Below, piece after piece: positions 46,754 to 58,280 of a stretch of 64,000 nt of DNA. The notes below the pieces were generated by a model. That model ran no database searches and had not been told where the DNA came from. It saw only the letters and a list, made by a program, of their open reading frames with translations. This stretch comes from Brassica napus (lineage: Eukaryota; Streptophyta; Magnoliopsida; Brassicales; Brassicaceae): NCBI RefSeq assembly GCF_020379485.1, contig NC_063438.1:6342835-6406834 (forward strand), in the 5' to 3' direction. How positions within the stretch are numbered: position 1 is the first letter of the stretch; every line of letters begins with the position of its first letter. The translations under genes were made by a program, and so were the position numbers.

Positions 46754-48113
46754 TAATGATACATGATCATTATCATGAGCTCATAATCAATACCATCATT
46801 ACAATTCGGGTATCTAACAATCTCTCAAAAGATCTCTGTGCCCTTTTTGTTAATTTTTTGGAAGGAGGGCCTGAAAATGTTTTATTTTTTGTTCTGTTTT
46901 TTTTGTTCTTTTTGGGTTCAGCCACGGCTGAAACAAAATAGGGAATGAACAGTGTTTTGAATTGGTTAATAAAATAAAATTTGACATCAATTACTAGGGA
47001 CGTTTTCAGATTCTCAACCAATCAGGTTCACTGTTATTCTGTTTTCCATTTTATCTTCCAATTCCATTTTTATATAAACTAGTGAAAGTTATCTTTCTCA
47101 ACAAAATTTAACCTTACTAAAATGGTTTGATGATAAAATTAGAGAAAAACTTTTTATATCATCGAAATTTATATAGATAAGAAATTGACCATTAGGATAA
47201 ACACTATCTTAAGCCTCAGTTCAAAAAATAAAAATAAAAATAAAAAAATAAACACTGTCATCTAATCAACTATAAGTAAAAACAATAATTCAAGCAAAAA
47301 GGTACCATGTACTAAAAAATAAAACCAGCTAACTTATATCTCCCCTTTAAGGGATCCATCGCAGCAACGTATTCCCACCCTCCAGAATGGGCATCACCAC
47401 TGCGTAACTGTTTCAAAAATCTGTGTAATTTCACTCATTTCTTACTGCAACGCCAACATTTCATGCAACCCTATTAACTTGACGTAAGGAACCGTTTCTC
47501 TCTGAATCTCAACCTCTCACCGATTGATAGGAAATCACATAAATCATTGTCAACAATCCCGCGCTTGCACAGGGCTCCGTACCTAGTATCAATAAAACCG
47601 ACTGTCATTTTGAAAGCTGAGTCTTCAAGAGATTTACCAACTACCGCATTCACAGACCCTCCTCCGCTCCGCCCCTCCTATGGGTCATGTGATGGTGTTT
47701 AACTTAACCAATAATTGATTGGGAATTTATCTGAACGAAACAAAAAACATCCTAGTTGTTTCTTTGGTATAAAACGCTTTTATCCATTTTATTTTATCAT
47801 TTTTACTCTTTCCATTTCTAAAACTTAATGAAATAAATAGTTTTATGAATCAAAACATTATAAAAAATAAAAACAATTGATAAAACACTCATATGCACAA
47901 ACTGGTAATTTGTTTTTTTGTTAAAAATTTTGATAAATTAAAATTTTAATTACATTCTACTAAAAGTAAATTTCGTCTTCTACAGAAAATGAGTTAGTAG
48001 AAATTGAATTCCAGATTAAACAAGTTCATCTATTTTTTAGAACAAACAATCTACTTTTAATTAAACTCCTAAATATTGGGAATGCAAATTCTATTAATGG
48101 TAAAGTTAGATAT
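46754..48113. other. Intergenic stretch downstream of ZFN2
   Basis: Holds the ZFN2 3' UTR (to about 46980, with AATAAAATAAAAT) and a Helitron 3' end at 47557-47586. The rest is AT-rich and non-coding. It ends in GATAT, the target site of the Athila-like element. Confidence 0.5.
47557..47586 (+). mobile_element. Helitron 3' terminus, second type
   Basis: TCCCGCGCTTGCACAGGGCT is followed by CCGTAC and then CTAG (47583-47586) and T. The stem is slightly decayed (GCGC opposite GCAC). A matching 5' end was not found upstream. Confidence 0.5.
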
Positions 48114-49558
48114 TGATGTTAGGAGTTTTCAAGGCTCCTAAGACAAATGTTGTAGTATAAATGATTGTCGAACCAGTTCTGAGGGATATCAAAGCACTGA
48201 GAATGCAAGTACTCACTTAATCTAAGTGCAACCAATGATTTAGATGAGTTTTAAACTACTACTAATACTAGAAAGCAATAACAGAATGATACTTTCTTGA
48301 CTAAGGGAAAAGAGAACTCATGGGCATAGGGATTAGACCTTGGGTGATCAAGTATCGAACTAAGGATGGCAAATGATCAATCAAACTATCAACCTTAAGC
48401 CTAGACACAATTCTAAGCAAGCTCTATGTCTAGATGAATGCTCATTTGCTAACATATCTCAAACATCAAATGTCTTTGGTTGAATAATATGAAAGCAATC
48501 ATTACTAACAAGTCTATTAGCTATCTTAGCACCTTTAACAACAAATGTCTTTGGCAAAGTATACTAAAAGCCCAGGAGAGTTGTCTCGGGCATTTCATCG
48601 AACACCTTTCGGGTGAGAAATGCCTAAGGATCAACAACTGAGTGGCCAACTCAGAAGATGCATTATGATTACTCTACTAGCAAGGAAATATGAATGATCT
48701 ACACTAAAACATCCTAGCTCTAACCTAATCACCCTTAATCTCCCTAACCCATGAATTCAAAAGGTGATTACTCACTAATCTCCATGATTCCTCTTAAACC
48801 CATATTGGATTTCAGATTAATCATGTAGAGAAATAGATAAGAAATCAACAAGAACACAAGAACATAACAAATCAAAATCCAAGAGATGAACTTCTCAAGA
48901 GAGTTCTTGTGTATTTCTCAATAGATCAAAAGATAATATGCCTGGTGGCTACAAAAGATGTTTAAAACATAGGTTTTTGAAATGTAAAACGTGCATAATA
49001 AAATGACCAAAAGGCCCTTAGGTAAAATAGAAATCGACCCAACAATAGACGCGGAGCGACCTCGGCATGTCGCTCCGACAAGTCGCTCCGGCCTTCGGGA
49101 GCGACCTCAGTGGGTCGCTCTGAGAGGTCGCTCCGGGCTTCGCTTCGTGTCGTCTCGCCATAGAGACGCGAGCGACCTCGGGGTGTCGCTTTGGGAGGTC
49201 GCTCCGAGAGTGGTGTGAGATGCGAGCGACCTCGGTGCGTCGCTCTGGGCAAGTCGCTCTGGGCTTCCTACGGGATGAATATGGCGAGCGACTTCACGGG
49301 GTCGCTCTAGCTAGGTCGCTCTGAGAAGTGGGACACAGCGACTTCGTGGTGTCGCTCCGGGAGGTCGCTCCCATGCTCGGTTCGTCCAATGGTCACCTTT
49401 TCACCTCTTTCGAGCTCCAAATAACCTCATGTGGTACTCCAGTACCTAATAGAGACTCATGTATGCAAAATGCAACCTAAACATGTCTAAATCCTAATCT
49501 ATATGATGAAAATGTTTATGAATGAATGGGTAAAACAATGCAAATATGCAAGATATCA
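48114..49558 (-). repeat. 3' LTR of the Athila-like element
   Basis: 1445 bp, the LTR downstream of the coding region. It includes a GAGCGAC/GTCGCT hairpin array at about 49050-49375 and a spurious repetitive frame of 96 codons at 48962-49252 that is copied in the other LTR. Confidence 0.95.
49050..49375. repeat. GAGCGAC...GTCGCTC hairpin array (left LTR)
   Basis: The word GAGCGAC and its complement GTCGCTC alternate across about 330 bp, mostly followed by CTCGG or CCGGG. Each pair could fold as a short hairpin. The array is markedly GC-richer than its surroundings. A near-identical array lies in the other LTR at about 54625-54950. Confidence 0.9.
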
Positions 49559-49572
49559 ACTCCCCCAAACTT

Positions 49573-51073
49573 GTTCTTTTACTTGTCCACAAGTGAACTT
49601 TCTAGAACTCATAGGGAGAGAGGTTGAAGGTGGGAGCACATAGCCAAAAGAAACACAACTAGCACACTCTCTTATTACACTCTAGCTTCTCTAGGCCTAT
49701 CTTAACTCTTTTTGTTCTTACACTCATCATCAAGCATCCACACATTCAAATCAACCAACTCTCACATTCATTAAGCACAAAACATCAGGTGAATTCTTGC
49801 AAATGGTCAGTTGGTCCAAGTCATTTGGTTGGGTAAGGGAAGGCTTTTATTCAAGTGATTCAAGAGATTCAAAACATATGATCTTTAAGGTGGTTTACTC
49901 TCGAAACAAGTAGCCTTGACAGTGCACATAATATATCTAAGAAAGGGATCAACTCATGCATACAATGCTCAATCTCCATTGTTCTACCCTTTTCCCAAAC
50001 ATACAATTACACAATCATTTCTCAATGTCAAACCCAACTCACATCTCTCACCAAAAGATTCTAAAAACATCAGCTCTTTCTCTTTGAAATCTACAAGGGA
50101 TTTTTCACAACCTCAAAACATTTCTTAGCTCCTAACAACTTTGCTAGCCCCCTTTTCTTTCTTTTCTTTTTCTTTTCTTTTCTTTTTTTTTTTTCTTTTT
50201 CTTTTTTTTTTTTTTTTTTTTTAGGCTGGGGGCCAAGACTTTTCAAAACTTGAGCTAGAGGTTTCTCTACTTATCCCAATAAAACAATTCACTTAAGCAC
50301 AAAGAGTCTATTCTTTTCTTTTTTTTTTAATTTCTCCCAAATCATAATCACAACACTCACCCCCTACCTATAGCTAGACAATAGAGTGCCCAATCTAGCA
50401 AGAATGAAGATCAAGCATTGTCGTTCCCGATACTCTCAACATTATGTGCATGTAAGACTTTCCGAAGAAGGCCTCACTCATCAAACAATGAAAGCTTAAA
50501 AGGAGGGAAGGGTTTTGGGAGTGGTCTACCACTAGAGTTTGTCAAAATAAGATTGGCATAAAGGATGTGACAACTCAAGTGTGTATAGCCATGACTCAGT
50601 ACACAAGGGACCATGAGCAAGAAGCATTAAGTTCGTTCAGTTCAAATAAGGTTGTAGTTGGCTTCAAAGACTGAGTTTCAGCAATCAACAAGTTTCAGGA
50701 AGAGTTTTCAAGGCTCGAAACATACAAGTCTTTTTTGAGAGGTGCAAAAGCTACTCAGGTGCAACGTAGTGTTCTTTACAAGGCATCTAAAATCATTGCT
50801 CCCAATGCAAGTGAATGCAACCTATATGCTCTAGACTCTCCTAGAAATGCAAATGATGCAAACTAAATGATTGATTTTTTTTTTATTGCAAATAGGTATG
50901 CCATGCATGACTCAATGAAACAACATCAAAGCAAACATGATCAAATACTTGGTATCTCCCCCAAACTTGAGTTACACAGTCTCTGTGTTGTCAAGTAGAG
51001 AGAGAGATACCGAAAAGAAGACTAATATGCAAAAATAAAATGGTATATACAGGGGAGTATGGTGGGTTACCTT
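49573..51073 (-). other. Non-coding internal part where pol would be
   Basis: Between gag-pro and the 3' LTR there are about 1.5 kb without any pol frame. It includes a long polypyrimidine tract (50150-50222, TTTTCTTT words) and short, unrelated frames. The region is typical of Athila derivatives that have lost pol. Confidence 0.7.
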
Positions 51074-53557
51074 CTATGGGGAATGAGTAGAGGGAGATGC
51101 TCCCTCCTCGTCGTCTTCAGGTGGTAACTCTTCAAGGTGCTCATCAGCAGGAGTGTCCATCTCTTTAATGTAGAAGGCTTGCCCGAACACAGTTGGTTTC
51201 CTCATTTTCCTCTTGATGTCAAAGTGGAGGATGTTCTCTTTACCCAAATGGAGATCAATCGTGCCTTCCTTCACATTAACAATAGCTCCTGCTGTAGCTA
51301 AGAATGGTCTTCCTAGAATCAATGGGTCTTGAGCCTCCTCACCCATCTCAAGCACCACAAAATCTGTAGGTATCTCATACCTTCCAATCTTCACAGGGAG
51401 GTCCTCTAAGATGCCCACAGGGTACTTCACTGAACGATCAGCTAACACCAGAGAGAGTCTACACTTCTTGTACTGAGTGAATCCAAGCTTCTTTGCAACA
51501 GACAAAGGCATCAAGCTGACACTAGCTCCCAAATCGCAGAGACATTTCTCAAATACCATAGGTCCAAGAGCACAAGGTAGTGTGAAGCTTCCTGGATCCT
51601 CTAACTTCTCTGGAACATCAAGCCTCTGGATGATGGCACTGCACTCATGGGTAAGAATCATCATGCCTTCCATCTCCTTCTTCTTTGCAGCTACAACATC
51701 TTTCAGGAACTTGCTGTATTGAGGAATCAACATGAAAGCATCGATGATGGGCATTGCAACCTGAGCTTCACTCATTTGCTTCTCAAACAGAGCCTTGTAC
51801 TTCTCTAGCAGCTGCTTCTTGAATCTACCAGGGAATGGAAGTTTGGATTCATAGAGAGGAGGAACAAAAGAACTTTCACTTGCTGGAGTTACAACTTCAC
51901 CATCCTTTACTGTCTTCTTCTCTTCCCCAACCTTTCCTTTACCTTTGGCTTCCACTATCTTCTCCAAGATCTCGTCATTGATCTTCTCATCAACAATCAC
52001 CACTTCATCATCTATGTTGATGGCAACCCCCTCACCTAGTTTCTCAGCATCCTTGGTGAGGGTTCTAGGAGGTAACTGCTTACCACTCCTAAGGGTGATA
52101 GCTTTGGCCTCCTTGGGGTTTTGGTCAGACTTTCCAGGTAGAGATCCTTGCTGGCGATTCTGGTGAGTGTTCATGGAAGCAAACTGATTCTCTAAATTCC
52201 TGACTGTAGAAGCAAGGTGTGAGAATTTGTTGTTGAGCTCATTGTAGCTCCCATCAATCTTGGTATGAAGGTTCTTCAACTCATAACCAACATGCTTCTC
52301 ACTTCTAGTCTGAGACTCCAAGATTTGTTTCAGTAAGGTATCAGTGCTGCTCTCTTGAGGAGCAGAGGAACCAGACGAGGGGTTTTGCTGAGGCTGATAG
52401 CTGCCTTGCTGGTTGTTTCTTGGCGGATAGCCACTCTGTTGGTTGTTTGGATAGGATTTCTGTTGGTAGTTGTTGTACTGAAAGTTGGGCTCCTTTTTGT
52501 ACCAGCTACCATTGTTGTTAATGAAACACAACTCCTCTTGACCTTCCAAACCCTCAACCTCATTGACAGCAAGTGGATCTTCCTGCTTGGAGTTACCAAC
52601 AAACTTCAGCTGCTCTTGGGTGGCTTTTTCAGCAATGAGAAGGTCGATCTTGTCTTCCAAAGCTTTGATCTCTTTCCTCGTCTGCTTATCATCTGTTCTA
52701 CTGCCTCTGTCGTGGTCTCCACTGTAGACTGCATCACTCTTTACCATGTTGTCAACCAGCTCTTCTGCATCCTCCTCAGTTCTCCCCAAGAAAAACCCAT
52801 TGCTAGCTGTATCCAGTCTGGCTCTGTACTTAGGAAGAGCACCACGGAAGAATGTGCTCAGCAAGCTCTCCTTAGAGAAACCATGGTGTGGGCATTGAGC
52901 TTGGTAGCCCTTGAATCTCTCCCAGGCTTCACTGAAACCTTCCAAGTTCTTCTGTTGAAAGCTGGAAATCTCTTTTCTCAGCTTAGCAGTTCTTGAAGTA
53001 GAGAAGAACTTCTCCAAGAATGCTTTCTTGCAGTCATCCCAAGTGGTGATGGAGTCGCTGGGTAGGGACTTCTCCCACTGACGTGCCTTATCCCCCAAAG
53101 AGAAAGGGAATAGCTTGAGTTTTAAGGCATCTTCGGACACACCATTGGTTTTTGACAACCCGCAGTAGCTGTCGAACCTATCCAAGTGATCAAATGGATC
53201 CTCTAGAGCCAAGCCATGATACTTGTTGTTCTCGATCACGTTGAGGAGTCCTGATTTGATCTCAAAGTTGTTGGCTGCCACAGCGGGTGCTCGGATTCCC
53301 AATCTATGACCATGAATGTTGGGACGGTCGTAAGTGCCAATTGGTCGAGCTGCTCGCTGTTGGTTAGCAGGAGCATTGTTATTAGCGCCATTTACGCCTG
53401 CATCATGCTGATGTATGTCCCCCATATCAGTGTGCAATCTCTGCAATTGAGCCTGTTGCTCTTCTTCTCTTCTCTTTCTAGCACACTCTCTCTCTAAAGC
53501 TCTAATGTCTGCAGCTCTTGGAACTAGGTTTGATGGACCCCTGCTCCTCAAGTTCAT
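51074..53557 (-). CDS. Gag-protease polyprotein of the Athila-like element
   Basis: The open frame extends to 53629, but the first 24 codons (mostly hydrophobic) precede a more likely start at MNLRSRGPSN (ATG at 53555-53557), giving about 827 residues. The Ty3/Gypsy gag domain includes GLALEDPFDHLDRFDSYCGL, LKLKLFPFSLGDKARQW, FLEKFFSTSRT and FKGYQAQCPHHG. A Q/N/P/Y-rich spacer follows (YNNYQQKSYPNNQQSGYPPR). The C-terminal third is an aspartic protease: CLCDLGASVSLMPLSVAKKLGF carries the catalytic DLGAS (Athila-type variant of DTGAS), and later DPLILGRPFLATAGAIV gives the second conserved loop. Its role would be particle formation and processing. There is no zinc knuckle and no pol frame. Confidence 0.9.
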   Translation of the reverse strand: MNLRSRGPSNLVPRAADIRALERECARKRREEEQQAQLQRLHTDMGDIHQHDAGVNGANNNAPANQQRAARPIGTYDRPNIHGHRLGIRAPAVAANNFEIKSGLLNVIENNKYHGLALEDPFDHLDRFDSYCGLSKTNGVSEDALKLKLFPFSLGDKARQWEKSLPSDSITTWDDCKKAFLEKFFSTSRTAKLRKEISSFQQKNLEGFSEAWERFKGYQAQCPHHGFSKESLLSTFFRGALPKYRARLDTASNGFFLGRTEEDAEELVDNMVKSDAVYSGDHDRGSRTDDKQTRKEIKALEDKIDLLIAEKATQEQLKFVGNSKQEDPLAVNEVEGLEGQEELCFINNNGSWYKKEPNFQYNNYQQKSYPNNQQSGYPPRNNQQGSYQPQQNPSSGSSAPQESSTDTLLKQILESQTRSEKHVGYELKNLHTKIDGSYNELNNKFSHLASTVRNLENQFASMNTHQNRQQGSLPGKSDQNPKEAKAITLRSGKQLPPRTLTKDAEKLGEGVAINIDDEVVIVDEKINDEILEKIVEAKGKGKVGEEKKTVKDGEVVTPASESSFVPPLYESKLPFPGRFKKQLLEKYKALFEKQMSEAQVAMPIIDAFMLIPQYSKFLKDVVAAKKKEMEGMMILTHECSAIIQRLDVPEKLEDPGSFTLPCALGPMVFEKCLCDLGASVSLMPLSVAKKLGFTQYKKCRLSLVLADRSVKYPVGILEDLPVKIGRYEIPTDFVVLEMGEEAQDPLILGRPFLATAGAIVNVKEGTIDLHLGKENILHFDIKRKMRKPTVFGQAFYIKEMDTPADEHLEELPPEDDEEGASPSTHSP

Positions 53558-53670
53558 ACACCTGTAGATTAAAGGGAGGTGAAGAAAGAGAATCAGTAAC
53601 AAAAAAAAATAAAAATGACTTAGTCTCAAGCAAGTGACTAAATCTCAATGTTTAAATCTACTCAGAATTT

Positions 53671-53683
53671 GGCAACGGCGCCA
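53671..53683 (-). other. Primer-binding site of the Athila-like element
   Basis: TGGCGCCGTTGCC on the minus strand, three bases after the 5' LTR. It is complementary to a tRNA 3' end and typical of the Athila/Tat lineage. Confidence 0.85.
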
Positions 53684-53686
53684 ATT

Positions 53687-55131
53687 TGATGTTAGGAGTT
53701 TTCAAGGCTCCTAAGACAAATGTTGTAGTATAAATGATTGTCGAACCAGTTCTGAGGGATATCAAAGCACTGAGAATGCAAGTACTCACTTAATCTAAGT
53801 GCAACCAACGATTTAGATGAGTTTTAAACTACTACTAATACTAGAAAGCAATAACAGAATGATACTTTCTTGACTAAGGGAAAAGAGAACTCATGGGCAT
53901 AGGGATTAGACCTTGGGTGATCAAGTATCGAACTAAGGATGGCAAATGATCAATCAAACTATCAACCTTAAGCCTAGACACAATTCTAAGCAAGCTCTAT
54001 GTCTAGATGAATGCTCATTTGCTAACATATCTCAAACATCAAATGTCTTTGGTTGAATAATATGAAAGCAATCATTACTAACAAGTCTATTAGCTATCTT
54101 AGCACCTTTAACAACAAATGTCTTTGGCAAAGTATACTAAAAGCCTAGGAGAGTTGTCTCGGGCATTTCATCGAACACCTTTCGGGTGAGAAATGCCTAA
54201 GGATCAACAACTGAGTGGCCAACTCAGAAGATGCATTATGATTACTCTACTAGCAAGGAAATATGAATGATCTACACTAAAACATCCTAGCTCTAACCTA
54301 ATCACCCTTAATCTCCCTAACCCATGAATTCAAAAGGTGATTACTCACTAATCTCCATGATTCCTCTTAAACCCATATTGGATTTCAGATTAATCATGTA
54401 GAGAAATAGATAAGAAATCAACAAGAACACAAGAACATAACAAATCAAAATCCAAGAGATGAACTTCTCAAGAGAGTTCTTGTGTATTTCTCAATAGATC
54501 AAAAGATAATCTGCCTGGTGGCTACAAAAGATGTTTAAAACATAGGTTTTTGAAATGTAAAACGTGCATAATAAAATGACCAAAAGGCCCTTAGGTAAAA
54601 TAGAAATCGACCCAACAATAGACGTGGAGCGACCTCGGCATGTCGCTCCGACAAGTCGCTCCGGCCTTCGGGAGCGACCTCAGTGGGTCGCTCTGAGAGG
54701 TCGCTCCGGGCTTCGCTTCGTGTCGTCTCGCCATAGAGACGCGAGCGACCTCGGAGTGTCGCTTTGGGAGGTCGCTCCGAGAGGGGTGTGAGATGCGAGC
54801 GACTTCGGTGCGTCGCTCTGGGCAAGTCGCTCTGGGCTTCCTACGGGATGAATATGGCGAGCGACTTCACGGGGTCGCTCTAGCTAGGTCGCTCTGAGAA
54901 GTGGGACACAGCGACTTCGTGGTGTCGCTCCGGGAGGTCGCTCCCATGCTCGGTTCGTCCAATGGTCACCTTTTCACCTCTTTCGAGCTCCAAATAACCT
55001 CATGTGGTACTCCAGTACCTAATAGAGACTCATGTATGCAAAATGCAACCTAAACATGTCTAAATCCTAATCTATATGATGAAAATGTTTATGAATGAAT
55101 GGGTAAAACAATGCAAATATGCAAGATATCA
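53687..55131 (-). repeat. 5' LTR of the Athila-like element
   Basis: On the minus strand this is the LTR upstream of gag. It differs from its partner by about seven single bases and carries the second copy of the GAGCGAC/GTCGCTC array at about 54625-54950. Confidence 0.95.
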
Positions 55132-55993
55132 GATATTGTTTTACGAATGCAATTTCTACTTTTATGAGGTATTTTAAAATTCTAAAAATGTAAAATCTAA
55201 ACACTATTCAAATGACTACATGAAGTAGAATCTGTTTAAGATATTTTAGTTTTGGTTCTACGTAGTGTAGAAAGTGCAATGTAAGAATTAAAAAAAAACT
55301 TGATATCGGTGAAAATTATGAAAACTTCAGTTTAGAAAATATTCTAAAAATATTTGTAATACTCTAACTTTTCTAAAATATGTATAGGTCGATTTGCTTT
55401 GTAGAAATATTTGTAATATTCTAACTTCCCTAAAACGTGTATGCACTTTTTTTTTATTAAACTTTTAACTAAACTTTTTTTAAAAACGTTTTATACTTTT
55501 AATTAAACTGTATAATGAAATTAAATTTTTTAATTTTAACGCTTTAAAAATGTTTGTAAAAAAAATAAAAAAAATAAATTTTATAAAACGTTTTTAATAA
55601 AAATAAACTTTGTAAACTTTATAAATATAAAAATGTATAAAAGTTTTTGATAAAAACGTTAAATAAACTTTATAAAAAATGTCTTAGAACGTCTTATTTT
55701 TATAAAAAAAATTAAAACGTTTGTAAATTTTTTAGTTTTATCAAATTTTTTAATAAAAAATAAACTTTTAAATTTTAACGTTTTTTAAATATTTTTTCCT
55801 TTTATTAAAGTTTTTTAAATTCAGTTAAACTTTTAAATTGTGTTTTGGGTTTAATTTGATTAATCAAAAGTTAGTTTTAAGATTATGAAAAAAATTATAC
55901 TAAAGAGATTACTTGGATGCTAATGGATAACTATGCTGTGTTTTTTTTTTCTGTTTTGGCAAATTTTCCTAATTAATTTTAGTATGTTACGAA
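55132..55993. other. AT-rich intergenic stretch
   Basis: Follows the second GATAT copy. It is very rich in short A and T runs (repeated AAACGTTT-like words near 55440-55830) without a gene. Confidence 0.5.
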
Positions 55994-56540
55994 TCCCTTA
56001 TATATTAATTGAGGAACATTTGAAAAGATGTAACCTCAATTTTGTATTAATTAAAAGAGGCCCCAATGCATAGGTGGCACTCAATTAGGTAGTCAATTAC
56101 ATTCAATTGAAAAATAAGTAGGTCCACATTCTATTTTTATATGTTGTTAGATACATAAATTGGTCAAACTATATGATATAATGATATGATATGATATTTT
56201 TTCCTTAAATAAAACCTACAGAATTACCATAAATGACTAATATATATATGACAATTAATGAGTTTAATAATAAAGATTTGATAACAATGTATATCTCCTC
56301 CATCATTTTTTGTTTAATTTTATATTATTAAAATAATTAAACAATCAAATTAGCTATAAAAATAAAATTTAGATTTTTTCGTATATGTTATATTTTGAAT
56401 TTTTAAAATCGACAATAAATGACTAAAACTATTAAAATTATTATGTTAAAAATTAATGATCAATGGTTTAATATTTTTATTATAAGAAGATACACATGAT
56501 TTTAAAACCATATGAGTAAAAAATATTATTTAATAATAAA

Positions 56541-56578
<38 letters not shown>

Positions 56579-58280
56579 CACTATATACCATAAGATTACA
56601 TAAATATTTTAATATTAAAACTTTCAATGAATTTTCAAGAACATTTATAAATTATAAACTTATTAAAGATTTCAGATTGAAAATTTTGTTATCGATGATT
56701 TAAATATTTTGTTATAAAACGATATGAATGAACATAGAACCGTATGATTATAAATTCTTATTTAATAAATAACTATACAAAATATAATATTCCTAGAAAA
56801 ATAGGTTGGTCCATCTTAACTTATATTACACTTTTTATTAAACTAACTATCGAATTGATAAATAACGTACCAAAAAATGTTTTGCACTTTCCTTTAATAA
56901 AAACTACGAAATTACCTAATATGATTAACGTATATGTGAAAATTAATTATAATGAATAATAAATATTTGATAACAATTTTTGTATCTTAGTTCTTTTTTA
57001 ATTTTATATTATTAAAATATAATTAAAAATCACATTAAATATATAATAAAAACATTTATAATTTTTTTTATATGTTATATTTTGAATTTTTCAAAACGTC
57101 TATAAATTATTAGAAATTTGAAGATCCCCACTCTGAAAATTTTGTGATCAATAGATTATTTTTTTGTCATAATAAGTTACAAATGATCATAAAATTGTAT
57201 TAATATGAATTTTTATTTAATATTATAAGAAGATACACATTATTTTAAAACCATATGAGTAAAAAATATCATTTAATAATAAAACATATATATTTTTATA
57301 TATATATATAGATTATACTATATACCATAAGATTACATAAATATTTTAATATTAAAACTTTCAATGAATTTTCAAAAACATTTATAAATTATAAACTTAT
57401 TAAAGATTTCACATTGAAAATTTTGTTATCGATGATTTAAATATTCAGTTATAAAATGATATGAATGATCATAGAACTGTATGATTATAAATTCTCATTT
57501 AATAAATGACTATATAAAATATACTATTCTTAGAAAAATAGGTTGGTCCATCTTGACTTACATTATATTTTGTATTAAACTAACTATCGAATTGATAAAT
57601 AATCTACCAAATTTTTTTTGCACTTTCCTTAATTAGAAGCTACGGAATTACCTAATATGATTAACGTATATATGAAAATTAATTATTATGAATAATAAAT
57701 ATTTGATAACAATTTTGGTATCTTAGTTCTTTTTTTTTAATTTTATATTATTGAAAGATATTAAAAAATCACATTAAATATATAATAAAAACATTTATAT
57801 TTTTTCTTATATGTTATATTTGAATTTTTCAAAACGTCTATATATTATTAGAAATTTGAATATTCCCACTCTGAAAATTTTGTGATCAATAGATTATTTT
57901 TTTGTTATAATAAGTTACAAATGATCATAAAATATAACGCATATGAATTTTTATTTAATAAATATTCAAACTAAATAATATATATATATATATATATATA
58001 AACACTAATGATTTAAAACAACAAGATTGGCTGATCAATTTAGTCGTCGAGTTGAAATCTTTCAAAAGTATGTGAAAGACTAAAGTCAAAGTAAATATGG
58101 ATTTAGAATAGTAGTTGTATTTTACTAACCAAATACCGAAAAAAACCGAACCGAACCGAAACCAACCCGATATCCGGATTGAACATCCGTAATCCAAATG
58201 AAGCCAAACTATCGTTTCATTCTCCAAAATATAATAAAAATAATAACTTAATCCCGCGCAAGGCGCAGATCTTATCCTAG
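55994..58280 (+). mobile_element. Helitron with internal tandem duplication
   Basis: Starts TCCCTTATATATTAATTGAG after an A (55993). It ends with the GC-rich hairpin-like CCGCGCAAGGCGCAG (58253-58267) and CTAG at 58277-58280, followed by T. Length 2.29 kb. Non-coding, with (AT)n runs at about 56546-56573 and 57978-58000. The CCGAACCGAACCGAA-type words near 58145 are common in Brassicaceae Helitron interiors. Confidence 0.75.
56479..57957 (+). repeat. Two ~740-bp tandem copies inside the Helitron
   Basis: Copy 1 runs about 56479-57223 and copy 2 about 57224-57957. Both begin TATAAGAAGATACACAT and share landmarks such as ACCATATGAGTAAAAAATAT, ATAGGTTGGTCCATCTT and CACTCTGAAAATTTTGTGAT in the same order, with scattered differences. 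A third, more diverged partial copy of the second half of the unit lies at about 56255-56478. Confidence 0.85.

Larger units (their letters stand above)
48114..55131 (-). mobile_element. Complete non-autonomous Athila-like LTR retrotransposon
   Basis: LTRs at 48114-49558 and 53687-55131 (1445 bp each) begin TGATGTTAGG and end GATATCA. The 5-bp target duplication GATAT lies at 48109-48113 and 55132-55136. On the minus strand the primer-binding site TGGCGCCGTTGCC (53671-53683) lies three bases inside the right LTR, and the purine tract AAGTTTGGGGGAGT (49559-49572) lies next to the left LTR. This primer site is typical of Athila/Tat elements. The internal 4.1 kb codes for gag and protease only; no reverse transcriptase, RNase H, integrase or envelope-like frame exists. 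About seven LTR differences were seen by eye, so insertion was recent. Confidence 0.95.

Noticed and set aside
48962..49252. 96-codon arginine/serine-rich frame, also at 54535-54825
   Set aside because: Translation of the GAGCGAC/GTCGCTC array in the LTRs.
49573..51073. Envelope-like gene of an Athila element
   Set aside because: No frame with signal peptide or membrane segments occurs in the expected place; the stretch is non-coding.
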